A stretch of DNA of 56,945 nt, taken from positions 1-56,945 of the forward strand of contig JAMPXJ010000030.1 of NCBI GenBank assembly GCA_023701205.1, given 5' to 3'. Under the pieces are notes generated by a model. The model was not told where the DNA came from and ran no database searches. It was given only the letters and a program-made list of their open reading frames with translations. A program made the translations under genes and the position numbers. Source of the DNA: Oligoflexia bacterium (GTDB lineage Bacteria > Bdellovibrionota > UBA1018). Positions 8,006 to 16,433 of this stretch are shown here, in pieces. How positions within the stretch are numbered: position 1 is the first letter of the stretch; every line of letters starts with the position of its first letter.

Positions 8006-8917
8006 CTATTCGCCGCGCGGATGGAATTTCTTATGCGCCTGTTTGAGGTGCTCCGGGCTCACGTGGGCGTAGATCTGGGTCGTCGAGAGATCCGAATGCC
8101 CGAGGAGCATCTGAAGCGACCGGAGGTTCATGCCGGACTGGAGCAGATGCGTGGCGAAGGAATGCCGCAGGCTATGGGGCGAAAGCGTGGAGGGAACCCC
8201 CGCCGCGAGCGCCAGGTCCTTGAGGATTTTCCAGAACGCCTGGCGCGTGAGCGCGAGTCCCCGGTGATTCACGAAAAGATGGTCGGTCGCCGGCTCGAGC
8301 GCCGGCCGGTGCCCCTCGAGGTACTCGCGCAGCCGTTCGCCCGCGACCTCGGCGAAAGGCACGATGCGCTCCTTGTCGCCCTTGCCCTTGACGCGCACAT
8401 ATTCCTGCTCGAGGTCCGCGCTGAAGGTCGTGAGATCCAGGAGCTCCGAGACGCGCAGTCCCGTGGCGTAGAGCAGGGTGACCATCGCGCGGTCGCGGGC
8501 CTGCAAGGCGGGCCGCTGCTTCTCGCGATAAGGCAATCCGGCGCCGGCCGCGGCGAGCAGGCGGGCGACCTCGTCGAGGCTCAGGTCTTTTGGCAGGCGC
8601 CGGGGGAGCGAGGGGCTGTCCAGGCGCTCGGCCGGATTGTGCGTGAGGCCGCGCTCCAGGCAGCAGAACTTGAAGAACTGTCGCAGCACGCTCACCTTGC
8701 GGGCCAGGGTCGCGGGGCCTTGGCCGCGCGCATGCAATGCGGCGAGGAAGCCTTCGAGCTGCTCGCGGCGGATCGAGTCCGGCGCGGGAAGCGGGGCATC
8801 GGCTTCCAAATGCGAGGCCAGTTGGCGGAGATCGCGCGCGTAAGCCTCGACCGTCTTGTCGGCGGCGCCGCGGTCGATCCGCTGGGCTTGCAGGAAGGCT
8901 TCGATGGCATTGCGCAT
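8006..8917 (-). CDS. xerD: Tyrosine recombinase XerC/XerD
   Basis: It resolves chromosome dimers at dif together with a partner recombinase (family knowledge). At 303 residues it has the canonical length. The full catalytic set is visible: R155 (ATGLRVSELL), K179 (GKGDKERIVPF), H248 and R251 (HSLRHSFATHLLQ), H274 (LLGHSDLSTT) and Y283 (IYAHV). The N-terminal SAM-like core-binding domain spans about 1-95. XerC versus XerD cannot be settled without a tree; XerD is favoured by overall similarity. It follows the LysR gene by 9 nt. Confidence 0.92.
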   Translation of the reverse strand: MRNAIEAFLQAQRIDRGAADKTVEAYARDLRQLASHLEADAPLPAPDSIRREQLEGFLAALHARGQGPATLARKVSVLRQFFKFCCLERGLTHNPAERLDSPSLPRRLPKDLSLDEVARLLAAAGAGLPYREKQRPALQARDRAMVTLLYATGLRVSELLDLTTFSADLEQEYVRVKGKGDKERIVPFAEVAGERLREYLEGHRPALEPATDHLFVNHRGLALTRQAFWKILKDLALAAGVPSTLSPHSLRHSFATHLLQSGMNLRSLQMLLGHSDLSTTQIYAHVSPEHLKQAHKKFHPRGE

Positions 8918-8926
8918 GGATTCAGT

Positions 8927-9823
8927 TTAGCAGGTTTTCTTTTTCCATTCCTTCAGCAGATAGGTCTTGAAAGCGCTATCGCGCGGCGTCCACTCGTTGG
9001 CCTCGTGATAAACGAGATAGATGCTGCTCTTGAGGACGGGTTCCGCCGCGCGGACGAGCTCGCCGCGTTCGAGCAGGTCCTGGATGCGATGGGTGGGCAT
9101 GATGGCGTAGAAATCGTCCGAAAGGAGCGCGTCGATCATCGAGCGGTGGGCGTTCACGATGACCTTTTCCTCGATTTTCCGGACACCGAGCTGGGTGCCA
9201 AATTGCTTGAGGTAGTGATGCAGGAGCAGATCCCGTGAGCGGTAGGCGACAAAGGGCAGCGGTTCGGAATCCCCGATCCGCCTGGCCAGGGCCTTGCGGT
9301 TCGCCTTTCGCGTGACGAGCGCGGATCGCTCCTCCAGGAGCCGATGGCTGCGAAGCAGCTCCGAGGGTGGCGCAAAGCCCAGGAGCCCGAACTGCAGCTC
9401 GCCTTTGCGCAGGCGCTCCAGGATCCAGGCGCTCTCGGCATAATCGACTTCAAGAGTGAGCGCGGGATGCCGCCGGGTGAATTCCAGCAGCGCGTCGAAG
9501 AAGAGGGATTGTCCGATTTCCGGGAGACAGCCGACGGAAAGGGGGCCGTGGACCTTCGCCGGAATTTCACAGGTTTCCTGCCAGAGCGCCTCGAGGCTCT
9601 GGAAGGGCGCCGTGAGCTTCTCGGTCAGACGGCGGCCCGCGGTGGTGAGGTTCACGCGATGGGCGTCGCGGATCACGAGCGCCGTGCCCAGCTCCGCCTC
9701 GAGCTGCCGGATCTGGCGCGAAACGCAGGGCTGCGAGACGCCGAGCTTGCGGGCCGCGGCCGAAAAGCTGCGAGTCTCGGCAAGGACGACGAGGGTTTTG
9801 ACCCGATCCCACGAGAGGGGCAT
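8927..9823 (-). CDS. LysR-family transcriptional regulator
   Basis: A 298-residue LTTR. An N-terminal winged helix-turn-helix (residues of about 3-62, with SFSAAARKLGVSQPCVSRQI as recognition region) is followed by a periplasmic-binding-like effector domain. The effector is unknown. It leads the minus-strand cluster and is divergent from a small secreted protein, the usual arrangement for an LTTR that controls its divergent neighbour and itself. A 12-bp palindrome lies just upstream of its ATG. Confidence 0.9.
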   Translation of the reverse strand: MPLSWDRVKTLVVLAETRSFSAAARKLGVSQPCVSRQIRQLEAELGTALVIRDAHRVNLTTAGRRLTEKLTAPFQSLEALWQETCEIPAKVHGPLSVGCLPEIGQSLFFDALLEFTRRHPALTLEVDYAESAWILERLRKGELQFGLLGFAPPSELLRSHRLLEERSALVTRKANRKALARRIGDSEPLPFVAYRSRDLLLHHYLKQFGTQLGVRKIEEKVIVNAHRSMIDALLSDDFYAIMPTHRIQDLLERGELVRAAEPVLKSSIYLVYHEANEWTPRDSAFKTYLLKEWKKKTC

Positions 9824-9830
9824 CTCTAAA

Positions 9831-9842
9831 ATTATGCATAAT
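9831..9842. promoter_or_regulatory. Palindromic candidate operator between LysR gene and divergent gene
   Basis: The perfect palindrome ATTATGCATAAT lies in an AT-rich intergenic stretch, 8 bp before the LysR start. LTTRs usually bind T-N11-A palindromes near their own promoter. The assignment to this regulator is inferred from position only. Confidence 0.4.
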
Positions 9843-9935
9843 AATTATCCAAAGATCATGATTTTATTTTTAGAATCCCTGCGTCATAACTCGCTCGACT
9901 TCGGCAAAGGCCGGAGAGAAACAAGAGGTGATTTT

Positions 9936-10319
9936 ATGAAGCTGATTCAATTGATGGTGTTTTTGGCTGCGGTGTCCGCCGGCGCGACCGCGCAGGCCGC
10001 GGAGCTGTCTTTCGTATGCAAGAGCCGGCAGACCGGTTTGGTCTATCGGGGTGAGGTCTCGGATCGCCAGGAGGATTCCGCGAGGTATGGCGAGATCATG
10101 ATCGAACGCAAGGGGGAGGAGCTCTGGTACGGGGACGGCTACTCGGTGCAGGTGACGAGCCGCCGCCACGTCACGCGGTATTTTTTCAGGTTCCACGAGG
10201 ATCAGCAGCTGGACCTGATGCTCTGGGAGCAGGACGGGAGGATCCGGGGGCGCTTCTATCTGGAAGGCGCGTCCGAGCTGAACGGCACCGACCTGGTCTG
10301 CCGCAAGGCGCGTCGCTGA
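9936..10319 (+). CDS. Small secreted protein, unrecognised
   Basis: A 127-residue protein with a clear signal peptide (MKLIQLMVFLAAV..., cleavage near A-Q-A-A at about 22). The mature part is beta-rich, charged and has two cysteines (near the N-terminus, FVCKS, and near the end, LVCRK) that could form a disulphide. ATG 9936 was chosen because it has a good ribosome-binding site (aagaggtg, 6 nt away) and the signal peptide; the frame extends upstream only as a LysR shadow. A strong terminator follows. Possible target of the divergent LysR regulator. Confidence 0.72.
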   Translation: MKLIQLMVFLAAVSAGATAQAAELSFVCKSRQTGLVYRGEVSDRQEDSARYGEIMIERKGEELWYGDGYSVQVTSRRHVTRYFFRFHEDQQLDLMLWEQDGRIRGRFYLEGASELNGTDLVCRKARR

Positions 10320-10322
10320 GGC

Positions 10323-10366
10323 AAAAAAAAGACCCAGTACCATCTCGGGTACTGGGTCTTTCTTTT
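10323..10366. terminator. Bidirectional Rho-independent terminator
   Basis: An 11-bp stem (10331-10341 with 10347-10357), extended by A:T pairs, flanked by an A8 run on the left and a T-rich run on the right. It can terminate the secreted-protein gene on the plus strand and transcription arriving from the lipoprotein gene on the minus strand. Confidence 0.88.
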
Positions 10367-10574
10367 GAACTCACGGCATGCCCGTGCCGTCAGTTCCGAT
10401 GCGGGTATTTCCTGCTGCTGCGTTTCGCTACCACTGTCGCTGCGACTCTTGGCGATGGGGGCGCATCTTCTCGCTGCTCCGCTGACCCCGGCTTCCGCTT
10501 CTTTTTCCGCGACCGCTTGGACTTCCGCTACTGCTACCGCTACCCGCGGTGGAGGATTTCTCCGTCCGTCGAGC

Positions 10575-11252
10575 TTACGAACCGAAGTACATGATGTATC
10601 CGTGCTGGGTGTTGTTCAGGTAGAGATACACCTTCGTTGAGTAGATCGTGTTGTAGTAGTGGGCGCCGTCGATGGCGATCCCGCTCACGCATGGGATGGC
10701 CGCCGGGGCATAGGGCTGAGGAACGCCCGGCGTGCCACCGTAGTTGTACCAGTTGTTGTTCGCTCCTGAGTACGAGCCGGACTGGTACTGGATATCCTGC
10801 TGCACGATATTGCTGATGGTCAGGATCCCGGTGACGTTAGCCGTATTCGACAGGTTGTTATTGGTCGGATACGTCGGATACGTCGTCGGATAAGGTTGCG
10901 CCACCACCGCCTGATTGACGGGCGTGACGTTCATGCTGATCGACCCGTCGACCGCGGTCCGTCCGAGAGGCCCGCCGCCGCCCGGTCCGCCGACGCCCAT
11001 CTGTCCGACGGGCGTGGAGTAAGGGATCTGGCCTCCGCGGATGTTCACTCCGCTGAAGTAAATATTGGTTCCCGCGAAGGGGATCTGCTGGGTGATCGGG
11101 ATGCAGGCACCCGGAACGCCGATTCCAGGGACGATTGCTCCCGGAACGTTGCCGACCTGACCTGAGTCTCGATTGGATCCGCACCCCATCAGAAGGGGAA
11201 CGGTTGCAAGCGCCAGGGCAATGGCGAGCTTGCGTCGATATGACCTTTTCAT
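10575..11252 (-). CDS. Lipoprotein, unrecognised
   Basis: A 225-residue precursor with a signal peptide and lipobox LLMGC. Start ATG 11252 was chosen because GGAGG lies 5 nt upstream and the signal peptide begins directly there. The mature protein is low in charge and rich in Gly, Pro, Tyr, Asn and Thr, including a Pro-Thr-Tyr stretch (about residues 120-135) and a Tyr/Asn-rich C-terminal half. It looks like a surface or envelope structural protein, but no family is recognised. Two hundred bases of Ser/Gly-type low-complexity sequence follow its stop codon. Confidence 0.75.
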   Translation of the reverse strand: MKRSYRRKLAIALALATVPLLMGCGSNRDSGQVGNVPGAIVPGIGVPGACIPITQQIPFAGTNIYFSGVNIRGGQIPYSTPVGQMGVGGPGGGGPLGRTAVDGSISMNVTPVNQAVVAQPYPTTYPTYPTNNNLSNTANVTGILTISNIVQQDIQYQSGSYSGANNNWYNYGGTPGVPQPYAPAAIPCVSGIAIDGAHYYNTIYSTKVYLYLNNTQHGYIMYFGS

Positions 11253-11445
11253 AAGACCTCCACTCATCTGCTTGGACCGGGCGTTTTCGCGCAACTCATT
11301 CGGCTCTTTCGCCAGGCCACTTCTCTCAGGAGGTATTCAGAGCAAGCGGGATGCCAGGTGCGTCAAACGAGACTCAGGTTTATAAGATTGGGAAACTCCA
11401 GCGATTTGCTTGGTGCGCGGTTTACGCGCTTTCGACACTTCGCTG

Positions 11446-12276
11446 TCAATGGACTTTACACATGCTTAGCGCACGCAGCGCGCTGGCCGTGTTTTTCGCG
11501 CGGCGGAACTCATCGATGGCCTTTGCGATCGCGCGCGCGATGCCTTGGCGTCCCTGCGGCGAGAGCACGAGCGCGCGGTCTTTGGGGTGGCTCAGGAAGC
11601 CTGCCTCGACGAGCACGCTGGGCATCTCCGCACCCAGAAGCACGTAAAAGAGCGCCTGTTTCACGCCGCGGTTCCTGGTCGAGCCTCGAGTGGCCTTGCC
11701 GGCGGAGGAGACGACGCTGTCCTGGATGGCGCAGGCCAGGCGTTTGCTCTCGGCGAGGTTCGCATCGAGCCGCAGATCGCGCAGGATGAGGGCCACGTCG
11801 GCCTGCTCGGGGGCCGCGTTCTGCCCGTCGCTTCCCAGCACCATGTTCTCGAGCTGGGCCAGGCGCTTGGAGGTGGCGTCGGTCGTGTTGTTGAGGATGA
11901 AGGTCTCGATGCCCTGCGCGTCCGAGACGATCGGGGTCGCGGTCGAATTCATGTGGATCGAGATGAAAACGTCGGCCCCGAGCCGGTTGGCGAACGCCGT
12001 GCGGGGCCCGAGCGGAAGGTCCTGGTCCTTCTCGCGCGTGAGCGTTACCGGGATCTTGCGCGCGCGCAGCTCCTTAGTGGTCTCCTTCGCAAGGGCCAGG
12101 GTAATGTCTTTTTCGGCGATGCGGACGCGGCCGTCATCGTATACCGTGCCGTGATCGTTGCCGCCATGGCCCGGATCGATGACGACGAGAAAGGAGCTCT
12201 TGGGTGGGGCGGCCAGGGAGGTTCCCGTGAGCAGTAGAAGGAGAAGTAGCCAGTGAAGAGTCTTCCGTTTTCGCAT
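11446..12276 (-). CDS. N-acetylmuramoyl-L-alanine amidase (Amidase_3)
   Basis: A zinc hydrolase that cleaves the amide between MurNAc and the stem peptide in the periplasm. The 276-residue precursor has a signal peptide (LLLLLLLTGTSLA). The zinc ligands are H37 in DPGHGG, E55 in IAEKD and H108 in SIHMN; the catalytic Glu is in VEAGFLSH. Like AmiA/B/C, it has an extra helical insert between the second His and the final Glu. There is no AMIN or peptidoglycan-binding domain. It is divergent from mutY. Confidence 0.92.
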   Translation of the reverse strand: MRKRKTLHWLLLLLLLTGTSLAAPPKSSFLVVIDPGHGGNDHGTVYDDGRVRIAEKDITLALAKETTKELRARKIPVTLTREKDQDLPLGPRTAFANRLGADVFISIHMNSTATPIVSDAQGIETFILNNTTDATSKRLAQLENMVLGSDGQNAAPEQADVALILRDLRLDANLAESKRLACAIQDSVVSSAGKATRGSTRNRGVKQALFYVLLGAEMPSVLVEAGFLSHPKDRALVLSPQGRQGIARAIAKAIDEFRRAKNTASALRALSMCKVH

Positions 12277-12329
12277 CCTGCGATTTACCCTTGCCGATAC
12301 TTTTCAGCTTATGGGAGAAGCGTCTTAAA

Positions 12330-13418
12330 GTGAAAGAAAACCTCCTTGAGCTCGCTGCGTGGTTCGAGCGTCAAAAACGTGTCTTGCCCTGGCGGGACCG
12401 GCCGACCGTTTATCGCGTCTGGATCTCGGAGATCATGCTCCAGCAGACGCAGGTGGCGACGGTGGTGCCGTACTTCGAGCGCTTCATCCGGCGTTTTGGC
12501 TCGGTGGAGGAATTGGCGGCCGCTTCCGAAGCCGAGGTGCTCGAGCATTGGGCGGGCCTGGGCTATTACTCCCGGGCGCGGAATCTCCTGCGCGCGGCGC
12601 GGCTGATCGCGGAGGCGGGGGCGTTTCCCTCCGATCGGACGGGCTGGCTCGAGATCCCCGGCGTGGGTGACTACACTGCGGGGGCGATCCTTTCGATCGC
12701 GCTGGACCGGCCCGAGGCGATTCTTGACGGCAACGTCGAGCGCGTGGTGTCGCGCGTGCGGCGCGTGGATCGCGAGGACGGGGACGGTGTTTTCAAGGAA
12801 ACGCTCTGGCGGCACTCCCGCCGGTGGGTCGCGCTGGGCTTTGGCCTGGGGATTCGGCCGAGCGTTTTGAATCAGGCTTTGATGGAGCTGGGAGCGACGG
12901 TATGCTCGCCGCGGGAGCCGCGGTGCGGGGCGTGCCCGCTCGCTTCGATCTGTCGCGCGCGCAAGGCCGGCGTTCAGAAGTTGTTTCCGCCCCGCAAGAG
13001 GCCTGTGAAATGGGTCTCCGTGCGCGAAGAGGTCCATTGCGTTCTCGATAACCGCGGAAACGTTCTTTTGCGCCAGCGCGGTACGGAGGAGTGGTGCGCG
13101 GGGCTTTGGGATCTGCCTTTGGGGAAGCCGGCGTGGATCGCTGCCGGGGCCCGGCCTTTGGACTGTTTCGAGACGCGGCATGTGGTCACGCGGCATCGGA
13201 TCACGCGGATTACGCGGGTTTGGCGGGTGAGCGGGGCTGGGTGCGGTTGCGGGCGCGGCGGAGTGCGGGGCGGAGTGCGGGGCGCGCCGCGGAGCGCGGG
13301 TCGTTCGGCGGGCGACGAGTTCCGCTGGGTGCCGTTGGCGGAGCCGGGCGTGGCTGCGGGGGCGGCGCTTAAGAAAGTGCTGCGGCGGGTGCAGGAGAGC
13401 GGGCTGGGTAGTGGGTGA
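12330..13418 (+). CDS. mutY: A/G-specific adenine DNA glycosylase with low-complexity insert
   Basis: It removes adenine mispaired with 8-oxoguanine. Visible motifs are the catalytic Glu in SEIMLQQTQV, the helix-hairpin-helix IPGVGDYTAGAI, the catalytic Asp in LDGNVERV and the [4Fe-4S] ligands C-x6-C-x2-C-x5-C. The C-terminal Nudix-like 8-oxoG reader is present but is interrupted by a Gly/Arg/Ala-rich stretch (DNA of about 13230-13315) absent from normal MutY. GTG 12330 aligns with family N-termini; an in-frame TTG at 12291 is the alternative. The stop lies just before a 19-bp tandem repeat. Confidence 0.92.
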   Translation: MKENLLELAAWFERQKRVLPWRDRPTVYRVWISEIMLQQTQVATVVPYFERFIRRFGSVEELAAASEAEVLEHWAGLGYYSRARNLLRAARLIAEAGAFPSDRTGWLEIPGVGDYTAGAILSIALDRPEAILDGNVERVVSRVRRVDREDGDGVFKETLWRHSRRWVALGFGLGIRPSVLNQALMELGATVCSPREPRCGACPLASICRARKAGVQKLFPPRKRPVKWVSVREEVHCVLDNRGNVLLRQRGTEEWCAGLWDLPLGKPAWIAAGARPLDCFETRHVVTRHRITRITRVWRVSGAGCGCGRGGVRGGVRGAPRSAGRSAGDEFRWVPLAEPGVAAGAALKKVLRRVQESGLGSG

Positions 13419-13423
13419 GCTGA

Positions 13424-13508
13424 GGCGGCGCGCTCGTGCTGGGGCGGCGCGCTCGTGCTGGGACGGCGCGCTCGTGCTGGGGCGGCGCGCTCGTGCTGGG
13501 GCGGCGCG
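13424..13508. repeat. 19-bp tandem repeat (4+ copies)
   Basis: The word cgctcgtgct recurs at 13431, 13450, 13469 and 13488, an exact 19-bp period, with a partial fifth unit. The period is not divisible by three, so it is unlikely to be coding. It begins 5 bp after the mutY stop codon. Confidence 0.95.
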
Positions 13509-13843
13509 TGGACTCAGTCCGGAAACAATCCAGAGACTTCGAATCGCCCGCGACTTGGCTGGCAGAGATGTTACGGCGCGGGCACAACGCTTGCGATGGC
13601 GTGAGTCGTGCGACGAAGAACCTGTCCCGGGACAGGTTTTCATCGATAGTTCCGATGTTATCGGATTCTTGAGTCCTGCTTTTGACTTGGGCTTGAAGGC
13701 GTCCGAAAAATCTCAACAGTCGAGCGGATTCGACCGAGGCTTAAAAACAGTTTCACGCGAAACGGTTTTGAAAGATCTGGGGCTTCGTTTCCCCCGCTGG
13801 GGCGAATGCTGAAGGCGAAAACTTCCAATAGTAAGTTGTCTTA
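13509..13843. other. Gene-free stretch between mutY and HNH gene
   Basis: No convincing gene is seen in the 425 bp between mutY and the HNH gene. It holds the 19-bp tandem repeat, a 20-bp perfect palindrome (13619-13638) and AT-richer sequence just before the HNH gene. A 133-codon frame crosses the whole stretch but begins in the tandem repeat and has no start signal or recognisable domain. Confidence 0.6.
13619..13638. repeat. Perfect 20-bp palindrome
   Basis: aacctgtcccgggacaggtt is fully self-complementary. It sits 205 bp upstream of the HNH endonuclease gene in gene-free sequence. It could be a protein-binding site, part of a dispersed repeat, or a hairpin; no T-tract follows on the plus strand beyond four Ts. 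Confidence 0.85.
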
Positions 13844-14713
13844 ATGGAAAAAAACATCAAAGCACTCCATGAAAAGGCGCTCGAAATGGCCCGTACCTAT
13901 CTTCGCGCGGAGGCGGATCTCGTCGGTATTCTTCGGGAGATCGACGAAGCTCGGGCATTTCGGGAGCTGGGCTACCGCAGCCTTTTTGAGTACGCCCGGC
14001 GCGGGCTCTCGCTCTCCGAGGGAGTCGCTTACAACCTGATCGTCGTCGCCCGAAAGTCGCGCGAGGTACCGCTGCTACAGGAAAAGCTTTCCCGGAGGGA
14101 GATTTCCCTCTCGAACGCTCGGATGATCGCCCCGGTCTTGACGCCCGCGACTCAGGAGAAATGGCTGAATGCGGCGCAAACGCTTTCGAGGCGCGAACTC
14201 GAGAAAGCGATCGCCCGCGAGCGGCCGGAGCTTCTGCGGCCGGAACGCGCGAGGTATGTGCGCGAGGATCGCTTGCGAATTGAGCTGAACATATCCGAAG
14301 CGCTTTACCAGTCTCTCAAGCGGGCGCAAGATCGCGTGTCGGTTCGCGCGCAAAGAGCGGCCACGATGGAAGACACGTTGCTAGAGCTTGTGCGCGTTTT
14401 CCTGGAGCGGCACGACCCTATCGAAAAGGCCCGTCGCGCGCGAATGAGTCAGTCGGGCCCGGAACAGGTTTCTCGAGTGCCGCGCGTCTCAGGCGCCCGG
14501 TATCGGCTGCCGGCTGCGCTGAGGCATGCGCTGGTTCTTCGGGACGGTGGGCAGTGTAGCTATCGGGATCCTGTGACTGGTGCTCGCTGCGAGGATCGGC
14601 GCTGGCTGGAGTTCCATCATCTCAGGCCTAAATCCCTGGGCGGCGCCGATCGCATGGAAAACCTGGCCACGCTTTGTCGGGCGCATCACCAAAGGCTGCA
14701 TTGGATTGGGTAG
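13844..14713 (+). CDS. HNH endonuclease-domain protein
   Basis: A 289-residue protein. The N-terminal two-thirds are helical (about residues 1-200) and resemble the DUF222-like portion of stand-alone HNH proteins. The C-terminal HNH domain contains a CSY...C zinc pair, LEFHHLRPKSLGG with the catalytic His, and NLATLCRAHHQRLH. It is probably a nuclease of a mobile or domesticated family (inference). ATG 13844 has no clear Shine-Dalgarno sequence. It stands alone behind a repeat-rich gap, which fits recent insertion. Confidence 0.82.
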   Translation: MEKNIKALHEKALEMARTYLRAEADLVGILREIDEARAFRELGYRSLFEYARRGLSLSEGVAYNLIVVARKSREVPLLQEKLSRREISLSNARMIAPVLTPATQEKWLNAAQTLSRRELEKAIARERPELLRPERARYVREDRLRIELNISEALYQSLKRAQDRVSVRAQRAATMEDTLLELVRVFLERHDPIEKARRARMSQSGPEQVSRVPRVSGARYRLPAALRHALVLRDGGQCSYRDPVTGARCEDRRWLEFHHLRPKSLGGADRMENLATLCRAHHQRLHWIG

Positions 14714-14841
14714 GTTCTCATCGGAATGGATAGTGTCGACCCAATGACCGCGCAGTGGAGGGAAATATCTCGACAAAAATAGCGCAATGCGTTAATTATG
14801 GCCGATCGTTCGCTTATTATATTTTTGGCAATGAGGTAAAT

Positions 14842-15276
14842 ATGAGAAAAATCATGAATCTAGCGTTAGGATTGCTTCTGGTTGCACAGGCCGCTTCCGC
14901 GGCCAAGCTCGAAGCAGAAGACCTGCAGGGACGTCTCCTTGTCGTCGATCAATCAGGCGGTATTCAGGGGGTGCTTGTAATCAAGAGGTTTGGCGCTTCT
15001 CAAAATGTTTCGTTCTCGGGTCAGATCTCCGGTGATGAAATCGAGTGCGCCGGTACGGGGAATTTCGACGAGTCACGCCAAATTCTGGTCGTCTCCGCTC
15101 GATGCCGTTCAAATGACCTTGCCGCTTTCGAGCTCGATCTCTCCCGGACCGAGATTCCGGTTTACCTGAACAATGGCCTGTCTTCCGCGAGATTCCTGTT
15201 CGCCACGCGCGAATCCACGAAGTTCGGATTCACTCAGCGATATTTCGGCTCGGTTGACGTCAAGAGACTGTATTAA
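14842..15276 (+). CDS. Small secreted protein, unrecognised
   Basis: A 144-residue precursor with a signal peptide (MRKIMNLALGLLLVAQAASA). ATG 14842 is preceded by GAGGT at a good distance; the longer frame upstream lacks any support. The mature part is beta-rich with two cysteines (IECAG and ARCRS) about 20 residues apart. No family is recognised. An AT-rich stretch at 14790-14830 probably carries its promoter, but no clean -35/-10 pair stands out. It converges on a minus-strand zinc-finger protein. Confidence 0.7.
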   Translation: MRKIMNLALGLLLVAQAASAAKLEAEDLQGRLLVVDQSGGIQGVLVIKRFGASQNVSFSGQISGDEIECAGTGNFDESRQILVVSARCRSNDLAAFELDLSRTEIPVYLNNGLSSARFLFATRESTKFGFTQRYFGSVDVKRLY

Positions 15277-15283
15277 AGGCAAT

Positions 15284-15310
15284 CTGAGCGGACTGCGGGG
15301 TGCCGCTCAG
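15284..15310. terminator. Hairpin in convergent gap, terminator-like
   Basis: An 8-bp perfect stem (15284-15291 with 15303-15310) lies between two convergent genes. There is no T-tract on either side, so intrinsic termination is doubtful. Confidence 0.35.
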
Positions 15311-15325
15311 GAGGCCTCGCGAAGG

Positions 15326-15667
15326 TCATTCGCTCCTGCGTCGCAGGATCGTCTTGGGTGCGCTCGGGGCGGCGGGCGCGGGCTGGGGCGCCGGCGGAGC
15401 GGATTCCTTCTGACGTGATCGGCGCTCGGCGGGCTCGTTCTCGCCGGCGAGGATCTTTTGCCATTCCTCGGCGCTCGGCGCGCGCCGCTCCTCGGCCCAA
15501 GCTTCGCGATGATTCATGATCGGGAGGTGTGCGTCCCAGCAAGAGACGCTACAGAAGGAAAGGCCGGTGCGCTTGCGATTGCACGTGGAGACATTGCAAA
15601 CCCAAAAGAGCGCCTTGAAGGCGATGGGTTTCTTGCAACTGCTGCATTTCTTCCAAAGGTCATTCAT
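15326..15667 (-). CDS. Cysteine-rich zinc-finger-type conserved protein
   Basis: About 113 residues. The N-terminal half has Cys pairs CSSC, a VCNVSTC segment and FCSVSC, followed by a WDAH...NHRE segment, consistent with one or two zinc sites of a treble-clef or MYND-like kind (inference). The C-terminal half is Ala/Pro-rich and disordered, ending in basic residues. Start ATG 15667 was preferred; an upstream ATG at 15754 would overlap the previous gene by 26 nt. I recall similar proteins from deltaproteobacterial relatives but cannot give a function. Confidence 0.7.
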   Translation of the reverse strand: MNDLWKKCSSCKKPIAFKALFWVCNVSTCNRKRTGLSFCSVSCWDAHLPIMNHREAWAEERRAPSAEEWQKILAGENEPAERRSRQKESAPPAPQPAPAAPSAPKTILRRRSE

Positions 15668-15728
15668 AGCGATTCTCTGATCTTGGGTGAAGGCGCTCGG
15701 AATGGCAATGGCCTTGCGTGCCGTTGAC

Positions 15729-16433
15729 TTAGTCACGGCAGTCGCATTCCTCATGATCCGAAAGCGCGCAGCCCAGGCTCCGCTCCCTACCTACCCAGAA
15801 GAGTTGGGTAATCCGGCCATTACGCACCGTCCAGTCGATCATTTGGGAAGGAGTTCGCAGGGAGAGCGCTTCCTCCGACAGTTCCCGCGTCCCTTCGGCT
15901 TCGAGCGCCAGCATTCGCTCGGGCGCCGGATTGATCATAAGGTCCGGTGAAACCGGCAGGGGCACCGGCAAGCCTTCGGTATCCTCCGAAAAGATCCGGA
16001 GCCGCAGCACAGGCTTTCCGTCAGGACCCGAGTCCGAAAAAAGATGGAGGCGCCGCTTCTCCCCGCTTGGCAGTCTCAAGTGCACGTTCTTGAACTTCAG
16101 ATAGGGTTTTGCCGTCTCGCCATTTTCGGAAACGAGCTGGCGGATGAGTGTCTCGAGCGATGTCGGTGTTTTCTCGGGATCCAGATCCAGGCAACGACGG
16201 ATCTCGGCGCGCGAATTCCCTGAGAGCGGCAGGGAGCTTTCTGAATTCACGCTCGTGCGAGGTGCGAGGCCGGACGCGGGGGGCGGCGCGCTCGCGGGGA
16301 GGCTTGGGACACGCGGCGACTTGGCTGCCGGGGGGTGGGACGAAGCGGGAGGAAAGGGGCTTGAAAACCAGAGGCAGGCCAAGGCGGCGGCACCGCCAAG
16401 AAACAGCAGAGTTTTCTTCGCCGAGGAGCTCAT
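15729..16433 (-). CDS. Membrane-anchored or secreted protein, unrecognised
   Basis: A 234-residue protein with an N-terminal hydrophobic segment (TLLFLGGAAALACLWF), a Pro/Ser/Ala-rich linker (about 25-65) and a folded C-terminal domain ending in a cysteine cluster (GCALSDHEECDCRD). ATG 16433 overlaps the stop of the upstream gene in an ATGA, so the two are probably translated together and may act together outside the cytoplasm. Lipidation at the cysteine in LACLW is possible but the lipobox is poor. Confidence 0.68.
   Translation of the reverse strand: MSSSAKKTLLFLGGAAALACLWFSSPFPPASSHPPAAKSPRVPSLPASAPPPASGLAPRTSVNSESSLPLSGNSRAEIRRCLDLDPEKTPTSLETLIRQLVSENGETAKPYLKFKNVHLRLPSGEKRRLHLFSDSGPDGKPVLRLRIFSEDTEGLPVPLPVSPDLMINPAPERMLALEAEGTRELSEEALSLRTPSQMIDWTVRNGRITQLFWVGRERSLGCALSDHEECDCRD

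Noticed and set aside
8006..8917. Phage integrase belonging to the tRNA-Gln element
   Set aside because: The recombinase has canonical Xer length and motifs, sits in a housekeeping cluster and is 47 kb from the element.
12309..13643. 444-codon minus-strand frame opposite mutY
   Set aside because: MutY motifs on the plus strand are complete; the antisense frame is high-GC shadow with low-complexity composition.
13411..13812. 133-codon plus-strand frame between mutY and the HNH gene
   Set aside because: It begins within the 19-bp tandem repeat, has no start signal, and shows no domain.
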